DNA of 64,000 nt from Trichinella spiralis (taxonomy: Eukaryota > Nematoda > Enoplea > Trichinellida > Trichinellidae): NCBI GenBank assembly GCA_000181795.3, contig CM012954.1, positions 9,541,248-9,605,247 on the forward strand, given 5' to 3'. The notes under the pieces are model-generated. The model did not search any database. It saw nothing but the letters and a program-made list of their open reading frames with translations, and was not told the DNA's origin. How positions within the stretch are numbered: position 1 is the first letter of the stretch; every line of letters begins with the position of its first letter. Positions 1 through 14,025 of this stretch are shown here, piece by piece. Both the position numbers and the translations under genes were made by a program.

Positions 1-911
1 AATGATAACTACTGATTGCATATCTGAAGCAATCTTTCATTTTTAACATCATAAATATTAAAGATGCTAAAGTGGAGTTTGCGAAATTTCACAACAAATC
101 AAAGATCAGACATTATTACACATTTGGTTACGTCATCGTTTCTCACTACCGTTGCCGCTATTGTTATACAGTTTTAATAATTCGTTACATTCATTTGAAA
201 AATGCGCAGAAAATCACGAAACATCCAAATAAACTTTATACTATTATAATGGGAAAAGATCTGTTAAATTATTCAGTTACATTTACATCTGAATGTGATT
301 TTCATCGACCAAGTTCATTTAAAGTGCGTTTGTAAAGCAACTGCTAAAAATCGTTGTGAACAAAAATGAAAACAAATTTATGTAGCCACGTGTTTAGTAT
401 CGCTGAGAACCAAATCGAGATATAAAGATAATAATCAGCCCGCTATTTTATAAAATTATGCATTTCTCTATCGCACAAAATTTGGCATTGTATACGATAA
501 GAAAATCAAGTATTAATAAATATTATTGCAGGTACGGTCGTAAAATATTCATATGTTGTGCAGAAATTAATTGAAAATGAATAAATTAGCATTTTAATCT
601 GTTTCCAACTAATTTTCTGAAACTGTTAACGACCTCAACGACTGACGTTCATTTATTTGATAACTGTGAAAACAACACACCAACAACCTGTTTCTACATA
701 ACTTCACAAGTGTATTATTATATTTCAATTATGAATTACCTTTTTTCCTTGAAACTGTTTTTAATTTCACCTCAGAAATGTAGCATATTAAGTTGAAATT
801 ACTATGCTCTCTAAATTTGAGAAATTTACTTATTCTGTTCTAGTAAACCGTGAATTAATATTCCCCATCATTTTAAACAATTACCAATTAACTGAAAAAT
901 GTGCAACTTAC

Positions 912-1116
912 ATGAATGGGTGTCTTCTGTTCGATGTGGGATACTATTCTTGGTATTGTCGACAATAAAATGTACAAAATCACACATTTGTTTTACATGT
1001 GGTCGTACAGTTTCCACGGAGAATGGGCATTCATCAGTTATAGCATGCGCGTTGCGTACTATTGTTTGAAAGCACGTTCGAAAGCAAACAAATAATATGA
1101 GCACACAAATTTGCAT
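912..1116 (-). CDS. Candidate first exon of an unidentified secreted protein
   Basis: An ATG at 1116 opens 68 codons that end at a consensus donor (T|GTAAGT, phase 1, boundary at 912). In-frame stop codons lie just upstream of the ATG, which supports it as the start. The product begins with a signal-peptide-like stretch (MQICVLILFVCF, with small and polar residues to about residue 25), followed by a segment with two cysteines 15 residues apart (DECPFSVE to QMCDF). I do not recognise the family. A partner exon must lie at lower coordinates and may be outside the window. One possible continuation is an acceptor near position 65 whose phase fits. The reading is inferred from the signal peptide plus splice donor only, so treat it as a partial, hypothetical gene. 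Confidence 0.4.
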
Positions 1117-2908
1117 TATGTTGCGTTTTAACAATTATTAAATATAACGGCTATTTGAAATTTGCATATTAACAACATAATTGTAGCAAAACGAGTTGAG
1201 TAATAATATCAATACAAAATTATAGTCAGTAATGAGTAAGTAATCTGCTCGCATCATTTATATTATTTATTTCAAAAATATTGATTGTTCAATTAACGTT
1301 GTTATCAGTTTTTGCTTTATCTGTTTGAACAGAATGGAAATTATTGCAAAATGTAAAAGAGAATAGTATTTATGCTGCATCATTATTCATAAAAAATTTC
1401 CGCATAATGAATGGATACTTCATTGAAATGCTCTAACAGATTGAATTACTGACAATTATGCGTCACGCCTGTCGCGTTAGAAAATGTGTTTTCCGTATCC
1501 ATTTTGTATTGTATAATAAGTAACGGCGAAACGCATAGGCTATTTATTGAAATTTTAATGAATTTTTCTTACTGAAAGTTTGTACCGTACGCTAATTGAT
1601 ATCCATTTACTGATTGCAATCAAAAGTGTAGACAATTTTGATATAACGTTTTCAGTGTTCTGGAAATAGCTTAAGTCATGGCTTTATATATATCATATGC
1701 AACTTATGAACTTATGAACCAACCTATATAACTTATGGAAAAAACGGTTTTCTTAGAAACGATATTTCTGATAAACCAAGTCCTGCCTCCTGTCATCATG
1801 TTGAGGAAGGCACAAATATTGCATAATTAGGAATTAAAGATTTTATGTTTTTTATGTATTTTGTAATTGAATGAAAGTTGTTCTACTTACTGATTATGAA
1901 ATGCGTAAAAGCTAGAAGCGCAATTTAAATGTCCGTGTAAAGAAACAGAATGCATTGGAAATAGTTTCGTCTAAATTTCAATGATCGTCTAAATTGAACA
2001 ATTTTTTTTCAGAAATCACTGTTTCAGTGTTGAACATCTACCACTACATTCTTTGTTTATTTGATTATATTTTTAATTGTTGAACAAAAATATTTAATTT
2101 TACTATTTATATTGCCATTTTTAATGATAATTTCAATTAATAAAGGATGAAGAAGAACGTATCATATATTCTCTGTTATAATTAATAAATAACATTTTAA
2201 CGTTTAACTAACTGCAGCAGCATATAAAATTTTTTATTTCAAAAAAATATAATAATAATGCATGCAGCGCCAATAAATTTTCCCATATTAATTTGTGAAA
2301 ATTATTTTTTTAACATTGCTTACCTGTCAATGATGAATAATGATGATTTAAATGACGCAATTGTTGAAGGAACAATTTTTCATAACACTAGTTACGAAAT
2401 CGATGTTTTACAAAATGTAGAAATATTAAATCATTTTATGATAAAGTGATATTCACAAGTAATAAATTTAAGAAATTTCATTTCATGAAGTCGCTCTAGT
2501 TTTAAATTCTAATAAAGCAGCACTAAAGTGTTTCGTGCGCAGAGAATTTTGCATAATGTTTATCATGGGCTTGCAGTATTATGTATGCAAATTTATTTCA
2601 ATGAAATCAGTGTCGGTTTGTAAAGATTTCAAACTTGAAAATCAAATAAAATTACAGCAAATTATTTGTAGTTTCTAGTGTAAATTTATTGAAATATTTT
2701 TTATTAATTGAATAGCAACTGACATGAGTATTGTTGCTGAATTGAACAATCTTAGAAAGTGTCGTAATTATTAGATAAATTGTATAATGAATTAAAAATT
2801 GAAGAATTAATTAATCGAAATGAATACCGTAAAATTTTATGCAGTTGTTGGACAAAAACATTCTTTGAGATGGATATATATATATATATTGGTGACCACG
2901 ATGTGTAC
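1117..2908. other. Intergenic, no supported gene
   Basis: This is AT-rich sequence with no open frame that shows protein-like composition or paired splice sites. A short plus-strand ORF near 2258-2449 is AT-driven and has no splice or family support. Confidence 0.6.
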
Positions 2909-4772
2909 TCAGCTGATAACACCATTGTTATCATCATCACCGCCACCATCATCATCCTGCACAAATACTTTTCTTTTTGAAAATGTTGCTTGTGCTTTTT
3001 CCAGTTGAACAATTCGACTTTCCAAATGATCTTTGGTCAACCTCAACGCGGTCGTATCCGAACGTACTGGTAAATGATCAAGCTTCAATTGCAGATCGAA
3101 AATTGCTGCAGAATGAAAAGAATAGTTTTGCAAACAAATTAAACCAACAGATCAAATTTATGTCAAACAAAAGAAATACCTGAAATTTTCAGAACATACC
3201 TAAACGAATGGCAGATAACATTTCACGTCGCTCTTGTAGCGGTATTTCTGAACAGCCCCTTGGTAGAAGTAGTGGATCATTTCGCAACTGTGACGAAGTA
3301 TTCCTTCTTGGTACAGAGCTAGAGCAAAGAATAAAAATGGAAATTTTCAAAATTGAACATTACTGTTGCGCACAATTCTACCATGATCTAGTCATCTTTT
3401 TCTGACACCTGGAGCTCACATCCTGAGCTTGACCATGCCGGTCGTCAGGTATATGGTTTATGGAAGAGCTGGATGAGCAAAAGTTCGACATTCGACAGTT
3501 TTTCCTTTTCGACTCACAAGCTCCAACAGCTGAAGAACAACAACGCTGAAATTATTGCAAATGGATAAACTTTTTAAAATTGGCTTTTTTGAATAATCAG
3601 TCGGCTTACAGCGGAGTCAGGTTTGAGCAAATTTTTCTTCTCATTTGAACAACCGTTTTTCCGATCAACCAAAGGTGGACAATTCCACTCACATCCAGTA
3701 TCTTCTTCATCGTCTGTCAGTTTATCCAAGCACAACGGTGTGATCACTTTTGCTGAGTTGACCTTTCCATTTTCCTGTACGATGTTATTCATTTTAAATT
3801 AGCATAATTCATAATTGAATATATTACAGAAATCAGTTCAAAATTAACAAATAACAAATTGAATTGAACCACTGCATGCAGATAAGATCAATATTACTTA
3901 TTCTCGTATATCAACAGCATCTATTGATTATTGATACTGGCAAAGGTTGTTGCCGCTCAATCATCAAGGTCACACCACATGCGTATGAACAATCACATAC
4001 CATTTTGTTGTTCGTGATTGTCACATTGAAGGAGAAATATTTCATGCAAATTTTTGGAATGCTTCACCATATCATACATTTTTCAAAATAAACATAACGT
4101 GAATGAAATATTTGCAGGTGAATAATTGCAAAATTATCAAACGAACCGAACAATCCTCTATACTGTGTGTCAAGCGTAGCGGTCGACTTTAACAAGAACA
4201 TTATTATTTCATGCAGAAATGTAAAACTTATTGTCATTGTAGAGAGGAAGAAAAGTTGAGCTATTTTGTTTATAAGTTTAAAATTTCATTTCAAAAAATC
4301 AATGAAAATGACCAATTATTAAAATAAGCAATAATAATAATAATAATAATACCAGTGCAACAACAGCTTCGTTCAATGAACAATTTTGCTTCTTTCGGCA
4401 AGTGATGGTCGGTTGATCAGACTTAAACGAATGCCTCTTTTCCATGTTGCGACTGTTATGGATTTTCAATAAATTCTTATCCAAAGCACCATCTGAATTA
4501 TCGAACGGAGAAAATTATTAAAAATGAAAAAGAAAAATTGATCTACTGGTCAATTAATAAATTGAATGTAGAATTTTACTAGTTTTCAACGGTTGGTTCT
4601 TTTTCGAACCGTTCAACAGCACAGCCACACCACAGCCCCGCAAACTGAGCTGATAATTATTCTTCGCTTCTGGTCGAACGCGGAGTCTCCTCGGTTCGTC
4701 CGGCATCACGGCCAATGGTCCTCGACTTTCCATCAGCAATGACGACGAACGGTGCAGACTATTTCTGCGCAT
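2909..4772 (-). CDS. ENKD1: ENKD1-like enkurin-domain protein
   Basis: Six exons (4772-4580, 4492-4353, 3774-3610, 3545-3409, 3318-3200, 3105-2909) give 316 residues; human ENKD1 is about 346. The start ATG has an in-frame stop immediately upstream. The C-terminal enkurin domain is clear: a DPLLLPRG lead-in, a helix ERREMLSAIR, then LPVRSDTTALRL, VQLEKAQATFSKRKVFV and an acidic tail. Order and spacing match the end of vertebrate ENKD1, which also finishes LP..D(S/T)...E.A...FS..KVFV plus Asp-Asp. The N-terminal half is Ser/Arg/Lys-rich and poorly conserved. ENKD1 is known as a centriole/microtubule-associated protein of ciliated and dividing cells; that role here is inferred from homology. 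Intron 2 is the longest (578 nt). The gene lies downstream of the innexin on the same strand. I am sure of the domain and fairly sure of the orthology. Confidence 0.75.
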
Positions 4773-4827
4773 TTATTACGGATTATTTATTAGCCCCTCA
4801 TGAATACCACTGCAAAGTCTGCCTCTA

Positions 4828-4853
4828 CTGCTGCTGCTGCTGCTGCTGCTACA
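4828..4853. repeat. (CTG)n microsatellite
   Basis: A short CTG/TGC trinucleotide run lies between the ENKD1-like start and the innexin 3' end. The rest of 4773-5218 shows no supported gene. Confidence 0.6.
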
Positions 4854-5218
4854 GTTCTGCAGCTTGTGCTTTTTTCTTCTCGACCACAATTCACTGCTGT
4901 CTATGGACGACAATTCATCCAAACCTGAACACCAAACGAAGCTTCTTCCAAACACGCAACTGGACAACTGTTGCCATGCCAACCTCACTGAAATGCATAC
5001 ACAAAAACAATTCTACGTAATAAGCACAACAATCAATAATCGTTCATTTTTGTGAAAATCGAGCTATACATACATACATATATATATTGAACAAAACTGC
5101 TACATTTTTGTTGTGTTCAAAAAAAACTGTACACTTTTTTTCGAACATATTATTATTATTTATTTCAATATTTTGGTAAAACAGCATCTGCTTGTTTTGA
5201 TTAGTTTTTTTTTCGACT

Positions 5219-7005
5219 TCAAACGGATTGCAAATCAGAAGAAAGCTCGTCGGCGGGGAATTTTTCCCCAGAATCGAAGCTGCTCCGCGATTTGAGCTTT
5301 TGGGAGGCGGATGGGGGCGGGATCGAGGCCGGGGCCGGCGGCAACTGCATCACCTTCTTCTTCGGCGACCGCTGGGCACGGTTCTGCGGAGCCATCGGTG
5401 TCGACGAACGGGATCGCTGTTGCGGAGGCGTTTCTCCACCGGTCGGTCCTCCACCACCGGCACTGATCATTTCGGTCGACGGATTGCAAGCCGCCGCCTG
5501 CGCTTGTTGTTGCTGCTGCTGCTGCTTTTCGTTAGCTTGAGGGTGAATTTTTGTCAACGAGTCGATCGCGCCGACCAGCATCGCCTTCGGTGATTTGTGC
5601 AACTCGCGATAGCGGGTCCACAACGAAAACGCGATCTCGTTGCACATGATGTTGCCCGAGTGATTGAAAATCATCCTCAGGATGAATATCCCATCCGGAC
5701 GTAAATAATTGTTGACGAACTTGTCCAAATGTTTGCCGTCCTTTTGCGGATCCGGCGGCGCGTCGGAGAACTCCAAGCAGCGTTGGATGAACCGCAACCG
5801 CAACGAAGGCAACAGGATCGTCAACAGCCAGTAGGCCATGTTGACAAAGGTGAGCAACGTCAAAAAGAGGAACCACAGCCAGAGGAAGAGGAAAATTTTC
5901 TCCGTGAACATGTTGATGACCAGCACGCACTGGACCGTATGCCGGTGCACGTTGCCAAGCACGCGGATGTCGAAATCGCACAGCGTCACTCGAGGAAAGA
6001 CGCCCGAATTTTGCCACTCCACTCCCTGGAACATGCACAAACGGATATTTTGGAAAAAATGAAGCAACAATAAAATAAGCAACCAAAACCATAGAAAAGC
6101 ACACATGAAACTAACCCACCTGCAACAGATTCCACACAACATGCGCTCCAAGAAATTGGGTATTCTCGTTGGCCAAGAATCGATTCAGCAAAAAGAACTG
6201 ACCAAAAACGTTGATAAAGTACAAAAATTTTACAAAACAATACATCAGCGTGACGTAGGCACCGTAGAATTTTCCAATTCGTATGAATGCCCATAAATAA
6301 ACGGAACGCTCTTTTCGACCAAAATCACGCTGAAAGCGCAGGGCATCGTCAATGTGCCTGGCAAGCACGTTCACTGTATACAGACGATTCTGCGGTTCAA
6401 TGTTGCGCGAATCGCAAGCCAATTCCAAAACCCCCAAAATATTGATGCCTAAAAAAATTGAACGATCAAAGATAAGAAACAAAATGAAAAAATAACTTTT
6501 CTCAAAGTACCCGACTGAGCATTCATGAACCGCCATACAGATGTGGGAATGTAAAACATAAGTGCCTCAATGGCTAGCACAAACGGTACCCATTGGTAAT
6601 AGCCAATTTGACGTTCTTCGCGTTCGTCAGACCGTTGTGGTATGAAATCATCAAACGGTACCCAGTAGGTGTTTTGTATCCAGCAAAAATTTTCCGTATA
6701 CTGTTCCATGGCTTTGGTAAATTGAGCCGGCACCCAACATTCGATCGGATGCCCCGCGTATTGTTTAGCCGACACGAGAATGGCCATCATGATGATAACG
6801 CCACTTGTGTAATAATAGTTGAGGCGGTCGACGAAATCATCGTCGATCCGCGGTTCGATGCTTTTCAACACACTTGTCAAAAAGTGCATACTGAGCAGAG
6901 ACTGCCAACGGTAGCCTCCGCCACGCCCGACGTGACCACCTAAGTTGTGGTGTGCCACTGGAGCTGGATAAACTTGAGTCCAAACCGGTGCCGCACGGTC
7001 TGATC
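5219..7005 (-). CDS. inx: Innexin (UNC-7/UNC-9 type), three common exons
   Basis: Common exons are 7005-6511, 6448-6120 and 6025-5219; with a short upstream first exon the protein is about 549-560 residues. Hallmarks: the DDDFVDRLNYYYT lead into membrane segment 1, the first extracellular loop with PIECWVP and YTENFCWIQNTYWVP, and the diagnostic RQIGYYQWVPFVLAIEA before segment 2. Segment 3 includes VYLWAFIRIGKFYGAYVTLMY and segment 4 is the Phe/Leu-rich run before YWLLTILLPSL. Innexins form gap junctions and hemichannels in invertebrate plasma membranes. The long cytoplasmic tail carries a poly-Gln run and Ser/Pro/Gly-rich sequence. The first common exon starts at an acceptor (AATAG|GA) with no own ATG upstream and encodes a Pro/Gly/His-rich extension of about 35 residues before the usual innexin start, as in long UNC-7 forms. 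Start exons are listed separately. Confidence 0.9.
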
Positions 7006-10000
7006 CTATTGGAATAAAATTTAATATTACACACATATACATATACACATACATATGTGTCTGAATTACTGTACAAAACAAAACTAGATGACCAAGATAA
7101 ATAATAATAATATTCTCCAAAGTATCAATAAAATAAACTACATGAAAATGAGAAGCTTCTGAAAATAATAAATTCATCACCACAATAAAATGATCACAGT
7201 GTAATTAAAATTTAACTTCAATTATTATCCAATAAAACAAAATATTTAATCGTAAAGAAAGCAACAACCGTAATGATCAAACGGACGGAATATTCTACTT
7301 CTCTCTTTGATTTAACAAGCTATTTTGCAAGCAAGCTAATACAACAAACAACACACGGTGTGTAAAATGGCAAATTTTTTACAAAAGCAAAAGAATAACA
7401 TTAATTTAAACCTATTTGAATAAAAATTTAAAAAAAATAAATAAGTCCTTTCACAAAAAAGAAAGAATCAAGTTGCAATTGTTTTTCTTTTTTCAAATTG
7501 TAATATGTTCAACTTGATTGAACAGAGGTTTCAAAAATTACCTTCAGTCACTTGGTGTGCATGCAAGTGGTGGATGTATATATTATAATAAATAGTTGAC
7601 TTGTTTGGAAATTTTTAGCTGTCTGAAAATGAACACAAACACGCCTAGCTATCTGTCTGTCCGTAGATGAAGAAGTTAGTTAGTCAATGCTTGCATATTG
7701 GAAAGACATTTTCAATCCTACTGTACAACAAGATGAAAGGAAAAGATGAAAAAATAAATAAATAATCTTCTCAAAACAACGTGACGCATTCGGTTATTTC
7801 TTGCGCGGCTTTTTTCCTAGCTTTGCTAATGGTTCTACACCTTGGAATTAGCTCGACAAAGTATCTTCTGAACCGACGAACACACAGATGCTCCCCTTGG
7901 GCCTTGTGAGAATTCCAACTTGCAATATTTTTCTTTGTTCAACAATAAAAAAAACTAATAACAGACAAAAAATGGAAAATAAAATAAAATAAACTAGCAT
8001 ATATTCGAAATCCAATTGGACTAATTTCGAACGTTTGTTCGAAAAGCATTCAGAAAAAAAAGACACATAAAAGCTAACCTCTGTGCAATTTATCAAAGCG
8101 ATGTGTTTTGAAATTTTCTGCAAAATAAAAGCAAAACAATAAAATAGTAATTATTAAAAGAAAAAACGTTTTCTTCGTCAAAATAAACTTTGCGTTTCGT
8201 TTCGATGAAGTTGATGAAGTGGAGAAAATTTTGATAATATAAGCTAAGAAGCAAACTGCATTTATTATAGTATAAAATAACGTCGTTACCTGAAATGAAC
8301 TGCGGCAACAAATTTTCTTTTATTAATAAATAATTTGATATTTAAAAAAAACAAATAAATCACATGCAAATAATATTACAAAATTATTATTTCATATGAG
8401 TATTGTTTTTATTTTTTCAGTCACTACAGTACATAAGCTTCTTCTGTCGAATCATTTTCATCATGTGTTTCAAGATTCAACAGATCAAATTTATTTTCAA
8501 TCTTTTCGCTTGAAATTTTAAAAAAATAAAATGTGCAATAGGGTAATTTTAATGATGCCAAAAATAATAATGCACATTGGAAGTAATAGTATTGCTCAAA
8601 AATTAAATGAGAAAAAACCCACAGTGGCAAAGCAATGGAAATCATAGATTGTGTGTTTGTTAGTTAGCGAACAGATTTGCAAAGAATAAGAAGAAGAAGA
8701 AGAAGCTTTCCAAAGAACAAAAACATTAAAAGCTAAAATAACTGCAGCGTTGCAGAAGGTCTGCACATCTTAATGACAAGTTTACAACTCGTGTTGCATC
8801 ATTTGAAAAAGCGTGCCTGCTTGTTCTTTCCAGCTTTAGCCAACATGAACACCAATATAGATAGACAGATAATAATGATGACAGATCACAAACTCTGTTG
8901 AAATTGCCGCCTTATCTGTTTTTGCAAATTCAAATTTCCAAATAATTACGATGACGTTTTTACGACGCTATGATGATGATGATGAGGATGATGATGCGTA
9001 CACGTAACATTTTATATGCAACCAAACGTTGAACCTCATTATTTACTAGTACTAGAAGCAATACTACTACTAGCAGTAGTATTTATTAAAATTTAATAAA
9101 TTTTGTTCCATTATAAATAAATCAAGAAAGCTATTTATGTATATAAATAAATAATCTTTGGACATATCATTATTTATCGTAATAATCAATTGTTGCAAAA
9201 TTTCAACAATGAATCATAACTAAATCTTTTCCTTCTATTCAAAATAAATATCACTAATTCATTTATTGAATAATATAATTTAAAATGCATATAAATATAC
9301 ACAACTATAATACACATTTGAACTCATCAATTACATTTCGAATAATAATTGCATTCCTTCTATTTAACAGATACCTATACATATGCATATATAAATGTGA
9401 ATTTAAAAAATAAGCAATAAGAAATAATTGTATTTCTGTTCATTCAAATTTATAACAACAGGACGTTATTTTCTACGATTTTAAATTACTTAAACTAAAT
9501 TTATTGCATCAGAAAATTGAAATCATTAGCCGTAAACTTTGATTTCAAATTTTCAATTTATCCCCAACAACTACTTGAAAATGCAATGAAAACATACTAA
9601 AAAGCGAATATGAATATAATTATTCAATGAAATAAAAAGTAAATTTTTTCCATTTTCCCAATTTCATTGTTTCAAACAAATGCTGTTTTTGTAGTTGTGT
9701 AACAAACAAAATGACAGATATTTTTCTTTATAGTAATATGCTCAATGATTGATTAAACAATCGAAAAGCAAAAGTATATTTGTGACTTATTATTGCTGAC
9801 CTAGCGTAAATGACAAAGCTAATGAATGTTGAATAAAAACAACATTCAAAATCAACCTTTCAACAAATAAAAACACTTCAAATCAATCGAATTAAAAGAT
9901 GATAACAATCAATGAATTAATTAATAAGAAAATATGGATAATTTTTAAAAAAAAATTTCACACAACATCAACAACACCTACATTAGAAATACTTTTTTTC

Positions 10001-10626
10001 CCTCTGACAAATATTTCAACTTTGAATGACACCATAATGTCATTTGTTTGCTAGCAAAATGTCTGCCTAGTGGAGAAACGTTGCAAAAGTGGACGCATCG
10101 GTGAAAGCCCACAGAGACCGTTAAAATAGAAAAGCATGAAATATATTCATATTTAACCTTATTTCAAATTTTAATATAAAACAAAAACAACAACTACAAT
10201 CAATAGGGTATATTATTAATCGTTGAAATTTTAACGGTGCAATAATGAAACAGACAACAATTTTCATTTAACATACAACACTACATCCAGCTTGTCAATT
10301 GAAAAAGCCAAAAAAGCAAAAAAAAGAACAATCCTATTCAGAATGAATGAACAATAAAGAAAATAAATAAATCTATTAATATGCAATGCTTCCTCCCCGA
10401 TGAGTAGATGTGTCAATTTTATGCATCACCGCCGCGAATATCAGCAGCATTCAACAGCTTTGCCACAGCTAACAAACCGAACAAGTCAAGTCTAGATGAG
10501 AAAGCTTTAACAATTTTTCCCTTCTCATTATCTTTGTGCAAATGAAATATATTTTGAAAAAATGCACACATAACAAGCCCAATAATTCCTGCCTCAGTAA
10601 TGAGATGTTCAAGAATGTTTGTTTAC

Positions 10627-10675
10627 CTGTTGTCCTCGGTTCCGTGGGGCGTCCAAATGAATGAACATTAAGCAT
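10627..10675 (-). other. Candidate alternative first exon of the innexin
   Basis: ATG at 10675 followed by 16 codons (MLNVHSFGRPTEPRTT) and a donor ACAG|GTAAAC in phase 1. It joins in frame to the common innexin exon at 7005, completing a Gly codon. It is GC-richer than its surroundings. Confidence 0.5.
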
Positions 10676-13600
10676 TTGATTTGAAAACGAAGAAGAAAGA
10701 AATACAAATTGCTTTAAAAAATAAATATTAAAGTAGAAATTGCAAAAAAAAATAAACGAAGAAGCAGAGCCAACAACAACAACAACAGCTACAGTAACAA
10801 GAGGCTAAAAGTAGAAAATAGTAAAACGTAAAAAAAGGAGTGTCGTTAGAAAGTGTTGGCAAATGTGATCTATGCGTGGAAAATGCGGTTAGCCAGTCAG
10901 TATAATGAGATGTTGAATAATTCAAAGTGATCAACTGGTATACAGTGGTGGTCAATTTCATTCGATAATGAGTTGGACCGAAATTGGGCAATGATAAATT
11001 CCCAAGTCGACCGTAGAATAAAAGTATATAAAATGTGTGTGCACGTACTTGGTTGGGAAATTCTTGAAATTTCGCCAAAATTGACCGGATAGTCCATAAT
11101 CATTGGCCAAATTCAATAGCAAAAGTGCATTTTATAAACGAAAAAAAAGCATTGACAATAAATTACTTTTGTACTTTCACTAAGTGAAAAATTCTTCTTC
11201 TAAAACTTTTCCTACTGTCAATTAATAATGATTCAGTTGGCAAGCTCTATCTGTGTTTGAGTATGTGTGTGTATGTGTATGCATGTGGGGGTATGAACCG
11301 ACTAGAAGCGATCAGTAAGCATTGGTCGTAGTAGCTCAACGTCAGTCGATCAATTACGCTTTAATCCAATTGGCTGGTAATTCGATAAAAACTTGCAATT
11401 CATTCACTTAGTCAAAAAGTATTTTTCCATTCCATCCGTCCGTTCGACAGTAATAATATCAAAAATAACACTATCCAAACCCCTCCCTGTCCCTACCCCT
11501 CTTTCCTTTGCTCGCTCGCTTCTGCATCAACTCACCTGACGTGCGTTCAATGGATGTCTAATGAAATGAATAATATAAAAAAATGAAACTTTCATAAAAT
11601 CTTCTTCATCTAATATAATTACAGTTACTTTTACTTGTCTATCTTTTGTCTGATTTTAAAATCGTGTACTGAAATTAACCGAAAGTGAATAGTTCAAAAA
11701 TTGTTACATCAAACTTGCAAGTAAGCATGGTTGCTTCACAAGTTGTTTCAGGCTTTTGTCATCTATTCGATTATGGACAAATCAAATCTTCAAACTCAAA
11801 TGGTCGTCTGAGATTAAAACGGAACCTCAAATGAAACAAATGCCACCCGCAATGAACGAATAAAGTGAAGACTGCATTCATTTTGAAAAAATTTTTTTAA
11901 ATGCACTAAAATATTTGCATATATTATGTATATGCTAAAACGGAAACAACAAAAAATGTACACATGAAATGAATCTACTGCTTCTAGAGTTTGAACGACA
12001 ATGCTTCCACACTAGCAGATATTGGTAATTGGGAACGTTTTTGACTTCAACATAAAACTCTGAAAATTGATACTGCCATTACTGCTGCATTCATTTATTC
12101 AAAATCGATCATTCAAAAATATCCATATTGAACAATTCATATATTCAAATTGTTTCTACTTGAAGAAAAATAGAAGAAAAGTACCATTTTTCTTTTTATG
12201 TATGTTGGTAATTGAGATGGAAAATGAAGTTAGTAAGAGAAAGAAAAAGAGATATTTCGCTTTATGCATGCTATAAAATATTGTGAAAAATTGATGAACA
12301 ACAACAAATAATTTGATCACTAATTATGGGGAAAGTTTTCCAAGAAAACTTCGTGAAATAATTTTCAATTAAGCTCAACTGAACGTTCATTTCAACAAGC
12401 TTATTATGAAATACGACACAATCCCAAATGATTCAACTCTGAATTCATCGTATACACTATAACTCTAAGATTGGGATTTTTAATTTTTGCTTTTCTATTA
12501 TTTTTCATACAAAATTTCCACCCGTCCATCCAAATTCAGTAATGAAAATAAAATAAAATAAAAATACCACCTAGCTATCAACACAAAAATAATTGCAAGA
12601 AGTTATCAAAATTGTTAAATATTATTTTCCAGATGCAGTATCAACTTCAATTTCACATAACAGAAATTAATAGACGCATACCTTAGGTGAAATCATTGAC
12701 TACAGTTGAACTTAAAAAAAAGAACAAAACGGAATTCACTATATATATATTTTTTCCATTTAATAAAGCACCTAATACAGTCGCTTCAAAATGACACAAC
12801 AAAAGAAACAAACAAACAAACACATGTGAACCTTATTCCAGAAATTAAATGGAAACTGAATTCCAAAAATACATACACGTGAAGATGGCAAAACAGAGGA
12901 CTGCACGCATTGCATATCATACGCAAAAAACAACAGGATTCATTTGGTGCTTCAATCAAAGCATCGCTTTTCTGTAGTCCGTTGAAACAGAAAAACTATC
13001 CGTTCAGATAAAATGGACATATCTTATTTAAATTTAAACTTTTCACATTCAATTCAACATTAGAGCATTGTCAATAATTTGGCAGATCGTGTTTTGTTTA
13101 TTTATGAAAATCAATTTTTCTAAATCTGCTATATTATTTACTTTGAAGATTAAACTGTTGTTGTTTGGTTATGAAATTGTGATGAAAGGAATTGGAAAAG
13201 GGAATTTCAATTTCCATATCCCAATCAACAACAACACTAACAATAAGTCAAGTGGAAAATGAGGATAAAGTACAAATTTGGACAAGTGAACACAAGTGAT
13301 TATCAAAATTACAATTTCCACAACAAAGTTGAACAGAAAAATGAAAATGAACATAAGCTATTTTAAAAATTTAGATACAGATTTTTTTTGAAAATTTTAA
13401 TTTTCAAACATGTCGTCGTTGTTGATCGGAATTTCGCTAGATCAGATTTATAAAATTGAAAGTGTTGTTCATCAATGTGATCAAATTGAACAACGACAAG
13501 TTAAGAACAATGACAACATGCCGATATGTAATGCAACAGACAAACAGCTGCTATAAAGCAACAATGCAGGATGAAAAACAACACCAACATTAGAGGAGGT

Positions 13601-14004
13601 GTATTCAATCGTTAATTGGGCTGTTCAAGCCTTTGCGACAAGATCAAGCAGGTGAACACACATACACATACACATACACACACCTGATATTATAATATAA
13701 GCATGATCTGTGCGATTGGGATAATTTAAAAATACGAATAATCTGAACAACAACAATTCCTTCTAGTCAACGAAAATTGATGTTCAATTATAAAATGAAG
13801 GAAGTTATCAGTTCCCAATATAATGTAATATGATAAAATATAATATACACTGTTCCTCATTTGCTCTGATGATGACTAATTCACAAAGCACCTGTTGTTG
13901 GGAAAGTAGAAAGCAATTTTTTTATCAAAAAAAGCATAAATCTTTCACATGATGACAGAAGAAAAATATTTCAGATTTTTAAAATTAATGCCTAGAAGTG
14001 AAAT

Positions 14005-14025
14005 GAAGAAGAAGAAGAAGAAGAA
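14005..14025. repeat. (GAA)n microsatellite
   Basis: A pure GAA trinucleotide run of about seven units inside the long innexin intron. Confidence 0.9.

Noticed and set aside
5228..6104. Long open frames opposite and overlapping the innexin C-terminal exon
   Set aside because: They are shadows of the GC-richer innexin coding sequence in other frames. Only the minus-strand innexin frame has family motifs and valid splice sites.
7530..8311. Further donor-like sites upstream of the innexin common exons (near 7543 and 8290)
   Set aside because: They have GT donors, but no in-frame ATG reaches them without a stop. At most they could be non-coding leader exons.
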